Counted from the first letter of the stretch, positions 53,763-63,182 are shown. The stretch is DNA of 64,000 nucleotides from an uncultured Luminiphilus sp. (GCA_943787485.1 CALSMP010000003.1:62001-126000), one strand, 5' to 3'. The notes: a model not told the origin generated them from the letters alone. Made by a program: numbers and translations.

Positions 53763-54827
53763 CTACTCGAAATTGACATAAAACGTCAGCCGAAGATGAA
53801 GGTCGTCGTCGGGTTTTACGCCTGATTCATTAATACCGTAGTGTGTCCACACAATATTGGGGCTGAGGGTGACATGATCGTTAACACGATATTCAAGACC
53901 TCCAACAAAGTTGGTTGCCTTGGCGGTGGGATCAAAGGGAATGTAAGCAATGTCATTGCCTTTTACGCTCGGTTTAAACAAACGATGCAGCTGTCCCATC
54001 AGGCTCCATCGCCCACCCAACTTCATAACGCCCAGTAGTGTGGCCAGCTCCAGATCGGGATCCTCGCCGCGATCCTGATTGAGATATTCCAAACCAAGCG
54101 TGACCCGATCAGTTTTTTTGCCCACCAAAAATTGCCACGTAGTGCGATCGTAGGGTCCGGGCCGCGACTCCCAATCCGCATAGGCGTCAACCAAAAAGCC
54201 GCTGCTCCCTCGCCAGGTAGCCCCAGCCATGATTTTGTCGAAGGCATTTTTATCCGCCTCCCAGGTTTCCTTGGAACCATACATGACGCGATAACTAAGC
54301 CCGTGCGCTGAGGATAACGGCCCCATCAACTTCACACCCAGATCCCGCGCCGCAATACCCTGAATATCGGGCGCAGTACGCACTAAGTATCGCTTGCCCC
54401 AGAATGCCTCCATGACGTCATAGGTGATGGTGGGTATCAGACCCGCTGACACCCGATGTTCACCAAACTTTCTAGTCACACCAAGATCGAGAACGCGATG
54501 GGTTAACGCGTAATTTTCAAACGCACCCTCGTGAAAAGCCTCAATCCTAGCCCGCCCAGACCACTGGTCAGAAAATGTGCCATCGGCGCTGACAAGAACT
54601 CGGCGCAATACCGAGCCAGAGGCGCCATCGCCCTCGGGGGTATGGTGACTGGGCACCGAGTAAAGATCGCCGAAAAAAAAGCCGCCAAGGTCGAAACGGG
54701 GTCTCTCGCTGGCATTGAGGGCGGGCACCGCAAAAAGCCAGCAGCAGCTTATCAAGGCGGCACACACCGCCCAGCTATTCCGCCGCCTTGTCGCTGGGAT
54801 CTTGCGATTTAGACGCGTTTTCATCAC
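53763..54827 (-). CDS. Outer-membrane beta-barrel protein of unknown function
   Basis: 354 residues; M at 54827, with a second Met one codon later. A signal peptide ends near residue 40 (LFAVPALNASERP) and the mature part alternates polar and hydrophobic residues with many Gly/Trp/Tyr strands (e.g. GRARIEAFHEG, WSLMGQLHRLF), ending in FYVNFE. This fits a porin-like barrel of about 14-16 strands. The last residue is Glu, after Phe, which is slightly unusual. I do not recognise the substrate. It diverges from the thymidine kinase gene. Confidence 0.6.
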   Translation of the reverse strand: MMKTRLNRKIPATRRRNSWAVCAALISCCWLFAVPALNASERPRFDLGGFFFGDLYSVPSHHTPEGDGASGSVLRRVLVSADGTFSDQWSGRARIEAFHEGAFENYALTHRVLDLGVTRKFGEHRVSAGLIPTITYDVMEAFWGKRYLVRTAPDIQGIAARDLGVKLMGPLSSAHGLSYRVMYGSKETWEADKNAFDKIMAGATWRGSSGFLVDAYADWESRPGPYDRTTWQFLVGKKTDRVTLGLEYLNQDRGEDPDLELATLLGVMKLGGRWSLMGQLHRLFKPSVKGNDIAYIPFDPTAKATNFVGGLEYRVNDHVTLSPNIVWTHYGINESGVKPDDDLHLRLTFYVNFE

Positions 54828-54928
54828 GGCATTTTCTCACACCGAGTTTATTTGCCTAGCGCACTTGGCCAGAACGTCACGATATGCAAACCTTGCACGC
54901 TAACTTGGTAATAGATGTAAGTTCCATG

Positions 54929-55510
54929 GCAAAGCTTTGTTTTCGATACGGCGCGATGAACAGCGGCAAAACAACCGCCCTGTTACAGGTGGCCCACAAC
55001 TATGAGGAGCGGGGTCAGCGCGTAGTCATTATCAAATCGGCGATCGATACCAAAGGCAACGATCACGTTGTCTCTCGCCTCGGTGTTAAGCGTACAGCGG
55101 ACATTGTCTTAACCCCGGAGCAAGACCTTCGGGAGGCACTGACTGACCACTTTGCGGCTAAGGCTGCGCCGGACAATCGCATTGATTGTGTCCTCATCGA
55201 CGAAGCCCAGTTTCTGAGCCCTGCGCAGGTAGATCAAGCATTGGCTACCGCCGTGCTGGATGATATCCCGGTGCTGGCCTATGGCATTCGAACCGATTTT
55301 CAAACGCGCTCCTTTCCCGGCAGCCAACGACTGATGGAAATCGCGCATGCCCTCGAGGAGATGAAAACGATTTGTCGCTGTGGCAAAAAAGCCATTTTCA
55401 ACGCGCGGCTGAAAGACGGCGCAGTGGTAAGAGAAGGCTCTCAGGTCATGATTGATGGTGACGATGCCGAGTACGAAGCTCGCTGCGCGCGCTGCTATCT
55501 TGAGGGATGA
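54929..55510 (+). CDS. tdk: Thymidine kinase
   Basis: 193 residues from the ATG at 54929; an earlier ATG at 54884 adds 15 residues not typical of the family. Type II thymidine kinase: P-loop GAMNSGKTTALLQ at residues 9-21, IDEAQFL near 90 with the catalytic Glu and Gln, and two zinc pairs CRCG near 150 and CARC near 188. It phosphorylates thymidine for nucleotide salvage in the cytoplasm. It stands alone between a barrel protein gene and a flavin monooxygenase gene. Confidence 0.96.
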   Translation, partial: AKLCFRYGAMNSGKTTALLQVAHNYEERGQRVVIIKSAIDTKGNDHVVSRLGVKRTADIVLTPEQDLREALTDHFAAKAAPDNRIDCVLIDEAQFLSPAQVDQALATAVLDDIPVLAYGIRTDFQTRSFPGSQRLMEIAHALEEMKTICRCGKKAIFNARLKDGAVVREGSQVMIDGDDAEYEARCARCYLEG

Positions 55511-55574
55511 CAAGAGCAGCTTCTCAAAGGTAACGCGCGTTTCGTACACATAATGATAAATAAGAGATGAATAG

Positions 55575-57179
55575 ATGAGTGTAACGAAAACCGATGCGCT
55601 GGTGATTGGCGCCGGCGTGGCAGGGCTCTACCAACTGCACCGGTTGAGACAGGCAGGCTACGCTGTCACCTGTATCGATGCTGCGCCAGATATCGGCGGA
55701 ACTTGGCACTGGAACTGCTATCCCGGCGCCAGGCTGGACTCTCCTTCTTACACCTACCAGTACTGGTTCTCGGAAGATATTTACAACGAATGGGAATGGT
55801 CAGAGCGATTCGCTACGCAGCCGGAAATCAAACGCTATTTTAAATTCGTAGCCGACAAACTCGACCTGTGGCCAAACATAGCGCTAAACACCAGAATCAA
55901 AAGCGCCATATGGGATGCGACAGCGGGTGAATGGCGTGTAGCCAGTGAGTGTGGGAGAGAATGGCGGGCACGTTATCTCATCAGCTGTGTGGGCATGCTG
56001 TCAGCGCCCAAGACGCCACTATTTCCAGAACAGGATAGGTTCGCGGGCACGGTCCTGCACACCGCGCGGTGGCCCCAAGAAGGTATTGACCTCCGGGGCA
56101 AGCGAGTGGGTGTTGTGGGCGTAGGAGCGACCGGCATTCAGGTGATTCAGACCCTCGCGTCTGAGGTGGAGGATCTCTATGTGTTTCAGCGCACACCCCA
56201 GTATGCGGTCAACATGAATAACTACCCCCTTACGCAAAAAGACCACGACTTTTGGCGGTCTCAATACCCCACCATGCGCCACTCACTGCATACAACTTTT
56301 GGTGGCTTTGAATGGAACATCCCAGAGGTCGGAGTTGCCGCCGAAATGACTCCTGAGGAACGTCTCAGGATTCTTGAGGACTGCTGGCAGGACGGCAGTT
56401 TAAAAATGTGGGTTGGCACCTACCCAGAAGTATTAGCCGATGAAGCAATCAACGACGAGGCGTCTGAATTTGTGCGCGCAAAAATTCGCGCGCGAATCGA
56501 TGACCCCGCCATAGCGGACAAGCTGATTCCAAAACACTATGGGTTTGGCACCTACAGAGTGCCGCTAGAAACAAATTATTACGACGCCTTCAATCGGAAC
56601 AACGTCCACCTTGTGGATGTTAAGGCCCACCCCATTGAGGGATTTACCGCTGATGGCCTAATGGTTGACGGGCAGGAATATGCGCTCGATGTGCTTATCT
56701 TTGCAACCGGTTTTGATGCCGGTACTGGGGCGCTGTCGCGCGTGGATGTCCGCGGTATCGCGGGGCAATCACTGAGCGAGCTGTGGCGGAGGGATATTCG
56801 CTCAACGCTGGGGTTGCAAGTGCATGGCTTCCCCAATTTATTCACTGTCGCCGGACCTCTCGCTCCTTCCACAGCGTTTTGCAACATGACCACTTGCTTG
56901 CAGCAACAAGTGGATTGGATTACCGACGCGATTTTATATATGCGAGAGCAGGGCAAGTCTCAAATGGAGGCGTCGGCTGAAAAAGAGGAGGAGTGGATCC
57001 AGCATCATGATGAAATAGCCGAAAGCACACTGCTCATGAAAACCAACAGTTGGTATACGGGCGCAAACATTGAGGGCAAACCGCGACGACTGCTTTCTTA
57101 CGTTGGCGGCGTCGGTGTGTATAAAGAGATTTGCGAAGAGATTCGTGCCAACCACTTTGCCGGGTTTAACATCACATAA
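55575..57179 (+). CDS. Baeyer-Villiger monooxygenase (flavin-containing)
   Basis: 534 residues, typical of cyclohexanone monooxygenase-type BVMOs. FAD motif GAGVAGLYQLHRL at residues 12-24 and DIGGTWHWNCYPGARLDSP near 42-60, the BVMO fingerprint FAGTVLHTARWP near 157-168 (FxGxxxHxxxWP), NADPH motif GVVGVGATGIQV near 178, and the conserved ATGFDAGTG near 375. It oxidises a ketone to an ester or lactone with NADPH and oxygen. The SDR gene 32 bases downstream probably makes the ketone from an alcohol, or reduces a product. A related but frameshifted gene is at 11986. Confidence 0.94.
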   Translation: MSVTKTDALVIGAGVAGLYQLHRLRQAGYAVTCIDAAPDIGGTWHWNCYPGARLDSPSYTYQYWFSEDIYNEWEWSERFATQPEIKRYFKFVADKLDLWPNIALNTRIKSAIWDATAGEWRVASECGREWRARYLISCVGMLSAPKTPLFPEQDRFAGTVLHTARWPQEGIDLRGKRVGVVGVGATGIQVIQTLASEVEDLYVFQRTPQYAVNMNNYPLTQKDHDFWRSQYPTMRHSLHTTFGGFEWNIPEVGVAAEMTPEERLRILEDCWQDGSLKMWVGTYPEVLADEAINDEASEFVRAKIRARIDDPAIADKLIPKHYGFGTYRVPLETNYYDAFNRNNVHLVDVKAHPIEGFTADGLMVDGQEYALDVLIFATGFDAGTGALSRVDVRGIAGQSLSELWRRDIRSTLGLQVHGFPNLFTVAGPLAPSTAFCNMTTCLQQQVDWITDAILYMREQGKSQMEASAEKEEEWIQHHDEIAESTLLMKTNSWYTGANIEGKPRRLLSYVGGVGVYKEICEEIRANHFAGFNIT

Positions 57180-57211
57180 GACCGGATAACTCAAACAAGA
57201 GGAAGCCAGAC

Positions 57212-57982
57212 ATGCGGATCAAGGGGAAAGTAGCGCTTGTGACAGGGGGCGGATCAGGTATTGGTGCTGCATCAAGCCATCGACTCGCCGAAGAAGGCGC
57301 GCTGGTCGTGGTATCAGATATTGATGCCGATGCGGCGAAGCGCGTTGCCGATGACATCATGGCCTGCGGGTTTCGTGCCGAAGCGAGATATCAGGACGTC
57401 ACCGACCAAGAGCAGTGGCAGAACATTGTGAGCGGAATCATCGAAAGCCATGGCCATCTTGATATCTTGGTCAATAATGCCGGGATTGCATTGACTGGCT
57501 CAATCGAAGACACCACGCTTGAAGACTGGCGTTTGGTCAATGCCGTAAACAGTGAAGCAGTTTTTATGGGTACTCAGGCTGCGGTGGCTGTCATGAAGGG
57601 GACCGGCGGCTCTATCATCAATATCTCTTCCATCGAAGGCCTTGTTGGTGACCCGCTTATTGCTGCTTACAACGCGAGTAAGGCGTCGGTCAGGATGATG
57701 ACAAAGTCTGCTGCGCTTCACTGCGCGGAGAGTGGCTATGGCATCAGGATTAATTCCGTCCACCCTGGGTTTATTGAAACCCCCATGGTGGCAAATGGCG
57801 TCGCAGCGCTGGGAGAGGAAAACGCTCAGGCATTTCAGGAACGGATTCTTAACAGCATCCCCATGGGCGTGATGGGCCAACCCAAAGATATTGCCAACGG
57901 AATCCTATTTCTTGCTTCCGATGAGTCAGCTTATATGACAGGTTCGGAGCTCGTAATTGATGGCGGTTTCACCGCGCATTAA
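57212..57982 (+). CDS. Short-chain dehydrogenase/reductase
   Basis: 256 residues, classical SDR: TGGGSGIGAAS near residue 12, SDIDAD after strand 2 (Asp, so NAD-dependent), NNAGIAL near 88, SSIEG near 140 and the catalytic YNASK near 155. Related to cyclohexanol and hydroxysteroid/2,5-dichloro-2,5-cyclohexadiene-diol dehydrogenases. Tightly downstream of the Baeyer-Villiger enzyme, which fits an alcohol-to-ketone-to-lactone route. A strong hairpin follows at 58003-58027. Confidence 0.92.
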   Translation: MRIKGKVALVTGGGSGIGAASSHRLAEEGALVVVSDIDADAAKRVADDIMACGFRAEARYQDVTDQEQWQNIVSGIIESHGHLDILVNNAGIALTGSIEDTTLEDWRLVNAVNSEAVFMGTQAAVAVMKGTGGSIINISSIEGLVGDPLIAAYNASKASVRMMTKSAALHCAESGYGIRINSVHPGFIETPMVANGVAALGEENAQAFQERILNSIPMGVMGQPKDIANGILFLASDESAYMTGSELVIDGGFTAH

Positions 57983-57991
57983 ATCGGATAC

Positions 57992-58027
57992 TTAAAACAA
58001 AAGTCACCGACATTAGCTGTCGGTGAC
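57992..58027 (-). terminator. Intrinsic terminator of the 58057 gene
   Basis: A 10-base perfect stem GTCACCGACA (58003-58012) and TGTCGGTGAC (58018-58027) closes a 5-base loop. On the minus strand it is followed by TTTTGTTTT. It lies 30 bases after the stop of the secreted protein gene, and may also stop the SDR transcript from the other side. Confidence 0.75.
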
Positions 58028-58056
58028 CCTCACCCTTAAAGCGCACATCGCCGATC

Positions 58057-58488
58057 TTACTGGAGCGGCGAAACCTTGAAGGTCATTGTCTTTGCCACGA
58101 AGTCCACTTGGCCCGAGACAATATTGATAAGCCCATTGGTTACCACATCGAGTGAGTACATATCGAAGACCGCGCCGTTCTTACGATAAACGCCCTGCAA
58201 GGTGGCGCGTTCAATCACTTCTCCATTTTGCGTCCAGGCATAACCTGTAAATTCCCCCATGGTGCCCATACCGAGTTTGTCGGTGAACTCATAGGAAAGA
58301 TACACACGACCATAATCTCCCGCCTCACCGGTAGCGGCGACACTGTAGTTGATCCCATCCGTTGTATGAGCTGCGTCAATGGTGAAACTGGCGGTAAATT
58401 CGCCTTCCCCGTAGTTGAGGTCCTGGCCGAGGCTCACTGGTGCAAACAGAAAGACGAACGCTATAACTAAAAATTTGCGAACTATCAT
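58057..58488 (-). CDS. Small secreted protein of unknown function, paralog of 59928 gene
   Basis: 143 residues from the ATG at 58488, chosen because AAGGAG lies 7-8 bases upstream. A signal peptide (MIVRKFLVIAFVFLFAPVSLGQ) is followed by a beta-rich domain of about 120 residues. The segments YGRVYLSYEFTD, YRKNGAVFDMYS and a closing VSPLQ recur in altered form in the protein at 59928-60383 (YGRVYVTYELKA, FHREGSVFTMHN, AYILQ), so the two are paralogs. I do not recognise the family and give no function. Periplasmic or extracellular. Confidence 0.75.
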   Translation of the reverse strand: MIVRKFLVIAFVFLFAPVSLGQDLNYGEGEFTASFTIDAAHTTDGINYSVAATGEAGDYGRVYLSYEFTDKLGMGTMGEFTGYAWTQNGEVIERATLQGVYRKNGAVFDMYSLDVVTNGLINIVSGQVDFVAKTMTFKVSPLQ

Positions 58489-58644
58489 GATGTTCTCCTT
58501 TTTCGTTGATAGAAACGAGGTCTCGGGAAACCCGGGCCACGCATCAACTAACATTACTGGCTTTTAGGATATCCGCCAGCAGGAGTTTAGTGATGCCCAG
58601 TGGATGGCGTCTTTCAACGCATTATTGGCGCGTGGGCATGCTGT

Positions 58645-59220
58645 TTAGGTTGCCCGCGGGACCCCTGTCAGCGCCTCTATCTGAACCCGCTGCATGATGG
58701 CTTCAACGTTGGAAAGGTTTTCGATCAGCTCAGCGAATCGCACCGTGCGGCGTTGATAATCAATAACCGCAGGTAATACCGGAACATTTGAAGCGAGCGC
58801 GATTCGAGCAAAACCTTCCTTTAGCTTTACTACCCCGTGACGGGTCCCCTCCGGGGTGATGCCCAGAACAAGCTTTGATTTAGCCTGGAACGCGATGCGC
58901 ATTTGCTCTACCAAGCCCTGTGCACTGTTCCTGTCTACCGGTATACCTCCAAGCCTGCGAAGTACCGGCGCTAGGGGAAACCAAAAAAGTGTGTGTTTCA
59001 TCATAAACGTCGAACGCAACCCCAGCGCCCACAAGACGGCGATAGTTAGAATAAAGTCAACGTTAGAACTGTGGGGTAATAGAGCAACCACCAGTTTGGG
59101 CCTGTTTGGAAACTGGCCATCAATACGCCAGCCCCACAGCCGTAGAGTGATCCGCCCAATCCAACGGGTGAGACGGTTGCTGGTTTTGGGCAAATTGTCA
59201 CCGAGTACCTGCCAGCCCAT
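58645..59220 (-). CDS. 1-acyl-glycerol-3-phosphate acyltransferase family protein
   Basis: 191 residues, on the short side for PlsC-type enzymes (usually 230-260) and without a clear membrane anchor. Block I HSSNVD near residue 51 (HX4D), block II GGIPVDRN near 92 and block III TPEGTRHG near 121 are present. It resembles the group of stand-alone acyltransferases that modify lipids or glycerophospholipids, or ornithine lipid-type compounds. It lies between two paralogous secreted protein genes, but no link is evident. Confidence 0.87.
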   Translation of the reverse strand: MGWQVLGDNLPKTSNRLTRWIGRITLRLWGWRIDGQFPNRPKLVVALLPHSSNVDFILTIAVLWALGLRSTFMMKHTLFWFPLAPVLRRLGGIPVDRNSAQGLVEQMRIAFQAKSKLVLGITPEGTRHGVVKLKEGFARIALASNVPVLPAVIDYQRRTVRFAELIENLSNVEAIMQRVQIEALTGVPRAT

Positions 59221-59373
59221 GAATAATCCTATTGAATCAATTAGCCGGCCAATATAATGGCATTAAAAAGACCACTTAAGATATCGGCTGTTCGCGCTTG
59301 AGTCGGCGATCAAATAGTGATTAGCTTTCGAGCAAATACCGTCCCGCATTAATGACCCACAAGGAGTTTTTTG

Positions 59374-59865
59374 ATGCCACCGATGACCGTTCTTGGCTGG
59401 TTTCACACAGTGGTAGGTGCAGCCGCAATCCTGATGGCCATCCACTCCCTTTACCATCATAAAGTCCTCAGCGCCGCTACGGCCTCTGGTAGAGCCTACC
59501 TGCTCATGACGCTATTCGTCGCAGGATCGGCGCTTATGATTTATAACCAAGGCGGGTTGGGGCCCGGGCACATACTCGCAGTCCTCACGCTGCTAGCACT
59601 CACCACCGGATATTTTTTTGAACGCAAGCCGGTTATAGGTTGGCTGTCAAAGTATGTGCAGACCGCGGCTTACACCGCCACGCTTCTGTTCCACATGATA
59701 CCGGCAATCACCGATTTTCTTCGCAGGCTACCGGTGGGTGATCCGTTTATTGACTCTTTCGATTCTCCCCTGCTACGAGGTTTTTATGCCGCCTTCCTGC
59801 TGGCTTTTGTTATTGGGCTTGGCGTGCAGTTTCTGTGGCTTCGAAAGCGGACCAATCCTAGTTAA
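59374..59865 (+). CDS. Four-helix integral membrane protein
   Basis: About 163 residues from the ATG at 59374, with AAGGAG at 59361-59366. Four hydrophobic segments (near residues 7-25, 42-57, 67-80 and 137-155) span most of the protein. The first has HTVVGAAAILMAIHSLYHH, with His residues at the membrane edge that could bind a metal or heme, as in DUF2306-type proteins. I do not recognise the function. It ends close to a bidirectional hairpin at 59883-59902 and faces the secreted protein gene. Confidence 0.65.
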   Translation: MPPMTVLGWFHTVVGAAAILMAIHSLYHHKVLSAATASGRAYLLMTLFVAGSALMIYNQGGLGPGHILAVLTLLALTTGYFFERKPVIGWLSKYVQTAAYTATLLFHMIPAITDFLRRLPVGDPFIDSFDSPLLRGFYAAFLLAFVIGLGVQFLWLRKRTNPS

Positions 59866-59871
59866 CCCGCT

Positions 59872-59902
59872 GTAAAAAAATAAAGGCCACTTCAGTGGCC
59901 TT
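59872..59902 (-). terminator. Intrinsic terminator between convergent genes
   Basis: AAGGCCAC (59883-59890) and GTGGCCTT (59895-59902) form an 8-base stem with a 4-base loop. On the minus strand a TATTTTTTTA run follows, so it should end the transcript of the gene at 59928. On the + strand TTCATTTG follows, a weaker signal for the membrane protein gene. Confidence 0.75.
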
Positions 59903-59927
59903 CATTTGACCGATAAACCCACTGCCT

Positions 59928-60383
59928 TCATTGCAGGATATAAGCATCCACAGTAAGAGTCTTCGCGGCCGCATCGAACGATATAACGTCAAAATTTTGC
60001 GTGCCGTCTCCAAGCAGTACGATATTGTGCATGGTGAACACCGACCCCTCTCGATGGAAATACCCCGAGAAGATCCCCGTAGCAAAAGCGCCATCGCTCA
60101 TAAAACCCCGGCCATTGCCATGAACGGACCCATGAGTTTTGGAGTTGTCCGATGCTTTCAGTTCGTAAGTCACGTAAACGCGACCGTACACGCCCATGAT
60201 GCCCTCCGCCGTAATGACAACGCCATCATCGAGCAACCGCGCTGAGGTGACCGTCATCTCGGCCCGCGCCTGACGTCGCTCAAGCTCCAGAGGTGCCCCA
60301 AGGTCCTGAGCTCGGACGACTTCGATACAGAGCAAGCAGGAAACAATCAAGGCCAGTACTGTCTTCAAATTCTTGGATGTCAT
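59928..60383 (-). CDS. Small secreted protein of unknown function, paralog of 58057 gene
   Basis: 151 residues from the ATG at 60383, which follows AGGAGAAAAGAT; the longer frame to 60500 has no ribosome site. A signal peptide (about residues 1-26, ending VVRAQD) leads to a beta-rich domain. The segments YGRVYVTYEL, HREGSVFTMHNIV and the closing AYILQ match those of the protein at 58057-58488. The function is unknown; secretion into the periplasm or outside is expected. It has its own terminator and lies between the terminators at 59883 and 60512. Confidence 0.75.
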   Translation of the reverse strand: MTSKNLKTVLALIVSCLLCIEVVRAQDLGAPLELERRQARAEMTVTSARLLDDGVVITAEGIMGVYGRVYVTYELKASDNSKTHGSVHGNGRGFMSDGAFATGIFSGYFHREGSVFTMHNIVLLGDGTQNFDVISFDAAAKTLTVDAYILQ

Positions 60384-60504
60384 ATCTTTTCTCCTGTTAT
60401 TTATTATCAAGAGCAACAGTTTCATCCTAAGTCTCGGACTGCATAACACGCTGAGGCGCCAGATTTTACAGTGAGGGTGCCAACAGATCGTCTGAAACAT
60501 CGCT

Positions 60505-60532
60505 CACAAAAAACCCCACTCAAAGTGGGGTT
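60505..60532 (-). terminator. Intrinsic terminator of the PDZ lipoprotein gene
   Basis: AACCCCACT (60512-60520) pairs with AGTGGGGTT (60524-60532) around a 3-base loop, followed on the minus strand by a T-run. A further outer pairing CGCTC/GAGCG extends it. It lies 24 bases after the stop of the lipoprotein gene. Confidence 0.85.
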
Positions 60533-60555
60533 CTGCGAGCGTCTTGCAACACCTC

Positions 60556-61299
60556 TTAGCGACTAATGGTCCAGCCGGTCTGCTCTAGAGCAAAGCGATC
60601 TTCGCTCAGATTACCTAGCGCCACTACCTGCCCAGCATCATTAAACTCGAATCGGGTCACGGTGTGAGTGTCAACAGGTAAGCCGCTCTCGTCATCGGTA
60701 TCCCAGCTCTGGGTCCACACATAAACCACATTGCCTTCCCCTATCGCCTCATGAAGCTCCCACTTTTCAGGCCCCCAAGTTTCGGCGTCCCCGGTATCCA
60801 TCCACTGGAGCATTTGCGCCTTGCCAATCGGCGTATCGATGATGCCTCGAGCAACCGAAATATCCATGGTCTCCCCGTCCCGCAGGATTACGGCATCAAC
60901 GACCTCTCCCGGTTTGCCACGAAAATCGAGCTTACCCATATTGGCCTCGTTAACTTCCACGCCTCGTACAGAGAGGAACTGATCACCGGGTTGCAGGAGA
61001 CCGTCCACAGGACTCTCGGGGGTGACCGTACCAACGATCATACGCCCCTCTTCATCTTGAGGATCCCAAGTGAAACCAAAACCCACATAGCGGCTGCGAT
61101 AGAGCATCCCGTCGTCAGCCATATTCTCTTGCACGTTGGCCATGGCCTCCGCTTTACCGGTTGCGCCCGCGGTTACCCATTGCTTGGCTGTTGCAATATT
61201 GGGATTCTCGGCAGGCGTCGGCGCCTGACTGGCACCGCATGCAGTGAGCGCCAAGACAGCTATGACGCCAGCTGTGTTTTTCACCAATGATTGATACAT
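60556..61299 (-). CDS. PDZ-domain lipoprotein
   Basis: 247 residues from the ATG at 61299 with GGGGGAAG upstream; the frame is open to 61368 but then the signal peptide would be internal. The lipobox is LTACGAS (Cys near residue 21 of this start). A PDZ domain spans about residues 75-160 (YVGFGFTW, VTPESPVDGLLQPGDQFLSVRGVEV). The C-terminal part (VVYVWTQSW, HTVTRFEFNDAGQVV) resembles a SnoaL/NTF2-like fold. It probably binds peptide ends or acts as a small lipoprotein scaffold in the periplasm. No protease domain is seen, so it is not a DegS-type enzyme. Confidence 0.82.
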   Translation of the reverse strand: MYQSLVKNTAGVIAVLALTACGASQAPTPAENPNIATAKQWVTAGATGKAEAMANVQENMADDGMLYRSRYVGFGFTWDPQDEEGRMIVGTVTPESPVDGLLQPGDQFLSVRGVEVNEANMGKLDFRGKPGEVVDAVILRDGETMDISVARGIIDTPIGKAQMLQWMDTGDAETWGPEKWELHEAIGEGNVVYVWTQSWDTDDESGLPVDTHTVTRFEFNDAGQVVALGNLSEDRFALEQTGWTISR

Positions 61300-61468
61300 G
61301 TTGCTTCCCCCAGTTTGTGATTGTGCCAGCTCGCCATGAACTAGCCAGAGGGTCTTAGCCTCCGTCATTGAAGGTAGACTAATTTGGCTGTTAACTCAAA
61401 GATTAATTAAACTTGTCATAAAAAGGTAAAAAGCCGGTAACAACGGTTTGCCGATGGGCGGAAATAGG

Positions 61469-63182
61469 ATGATGACGAATAGCCAATCCTCACACTTTAT
61501 ACGTACCGCAGCGCTCATACTGAGCTGTCATTTACTGCTGGGGTGTGCCGGCGATTCCCCAGAGGCCGCGCAAACCTTCGATACCATTATTAGGGGCGGA
61601 ACCCTTTACGATGGATCAGGGGGTCCGGCTTATGCCTCCGATCTAGGAATCAGCGGGGGAAAAATAACCGCGATAGGCGATTTGAGCGATGCTGTTGGCC
61701 GCGTGGAAGTAGACGCGACAGGCAAAGCGGTAAGTCCCGGATTCATCAATGATTGCCTGGGGCGTTACCTCTCTTATTAGAGACGGTCGCGGTATCAGTG
61801 ATATCTCCCAAGGCATTACGCTTGAAGTCTTCGGTGAAGGAAATTCCATGGGGCCCCTGTCCCCCACCATGAAGGCCGAGTTTCCCAAATACTGGGATCA
61901 AGTGACGCCATCCTGGACTACGCTAGGGGAGTACCTCGAATTTCTTGAAGAGAAGGGGGTGTCCTCCAACGTCGCCTCTTTTATCGGGGCAACCACAGCG
62001 AGAATTCACGTTCTGGGTCGCGATGATGTTGAAGCATCGCCAGCTCAGCTTTTAGAGATGCAAAGTCTGGTGCGAAGCGCTATGCAAGAAGGTGCGGTTG
62101 GCGTGGCCTCCTCTCTCATTTACACGCCGGCGAGTTTTGCCAGCACCGAAGAATTAATTGCCCTCGCAAGCGCGGCCTCGGAGTTTGGTGGAATTTATGC
62201 GTCGCATATGCGCAATGAGGGAAAAGGCATTTTTGAGGCTCTTGATGAGCTGATTACCATTGCCCGTGAGGCGGATATCCCCGCAGAAATTTACCACCTC
62301 AAAATTTCCTATCCTCCCTTTTGGGACCGATTCGATGATGTGCTTGAAGTCATCGAAGAGGCGCGACGTTCCGGTCTAAACATCACCGCCGACATGTACC
62401 CCTACCCCGCAGGCTCGACGGGACTGGACGCGATCATGCCGCCTTGGGTTAAGGAGGGTGGCATCGATCAATGGATAGCGCGGATGCAGGACCCTGACAC
62501 ACGAGCAAGGCTGGTAAAGGCGATGCAGGAGAATCCGGACGACTGGGATAACCGGCTCGCCAGCGGCGGTGCAGAGTCGGTACTCTTGGTCGAATTTCGC
62601 AACCCAGATCTGAAGCATCTTGCAGGGATGACCTTGGCTGAAGTCGCGCAGCAACGCGGCATGTCACCCGAGGAAACGGCGATGGATCTGGTCATTGAGG
62701 ACCGAACCCGCGTTGGTGCTATGTATTTTAATCAGTCTGAAGACGTAGTCAGAAAGGCCATTCAACAGCCCTGGGTTAGCTTTTGCACCGACGCAGTCTC
62801 GATCGCAGCAGAGGGAGATCAGCTCCTGAACCACCGTCATCCGAGGACTTATGGCACATTCCCTCGGGTATTGGGTCACTATGTACGGGACCTTCAGCTA
62901 CTCAGCCTCGAACAAGCAGTACACCGCGCCAGTGGGCTACCTGCCACCAACCTGTCGCTGCGGAATCGAGGTTTTTTGCGCGAGGGCTATTTTGCCGACG
63001 TACTGGTCTTTGACCCGGCGACGATTCAGGACCACGCCACTTTCGAGCAACCGCATCAATATTCCACAGGCATGGAAAAGGTTTTCGTCAACGGAGAGCT
63101 GGTCTTTGAAGACGGCGAACATACCGGCGCGCTACCCGGTCAGTTTGTCAGAGGCCCCGGTTGGACCGGCTGGCGTGATTAG
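61469..63182 (+). pseudogene. N-acyl-D-amino-acid deacylase family lipoprotein, frameshifted
   Basis: Two frames join to one protein of about 570 residues. The first (from 61469) has a lipoprotein signal (LILSCHLLLGCAGD) and reads IIRGGTLYDGSGGPAYASDL to SPGFIND. The second, entered near 61750, continues as MIAWGVTSLIRDGRGISDIS-QGITLEVFGEG to the end. A one-base excess (or a two-base loss that removed part of the Asp codon expected after GFI) causes the break. The rest is intact: IGATTARIHVLG, GVASSLIYTPASFAS, ASHMRNEGKG, a MYPYPAGST segment and FCTDAVSIAAEG. It would hydrolyse N-acyl-D-amino acids or a related amide with zinc. Sequence error and young pseudogene are both possible. Confidence 0.8.
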
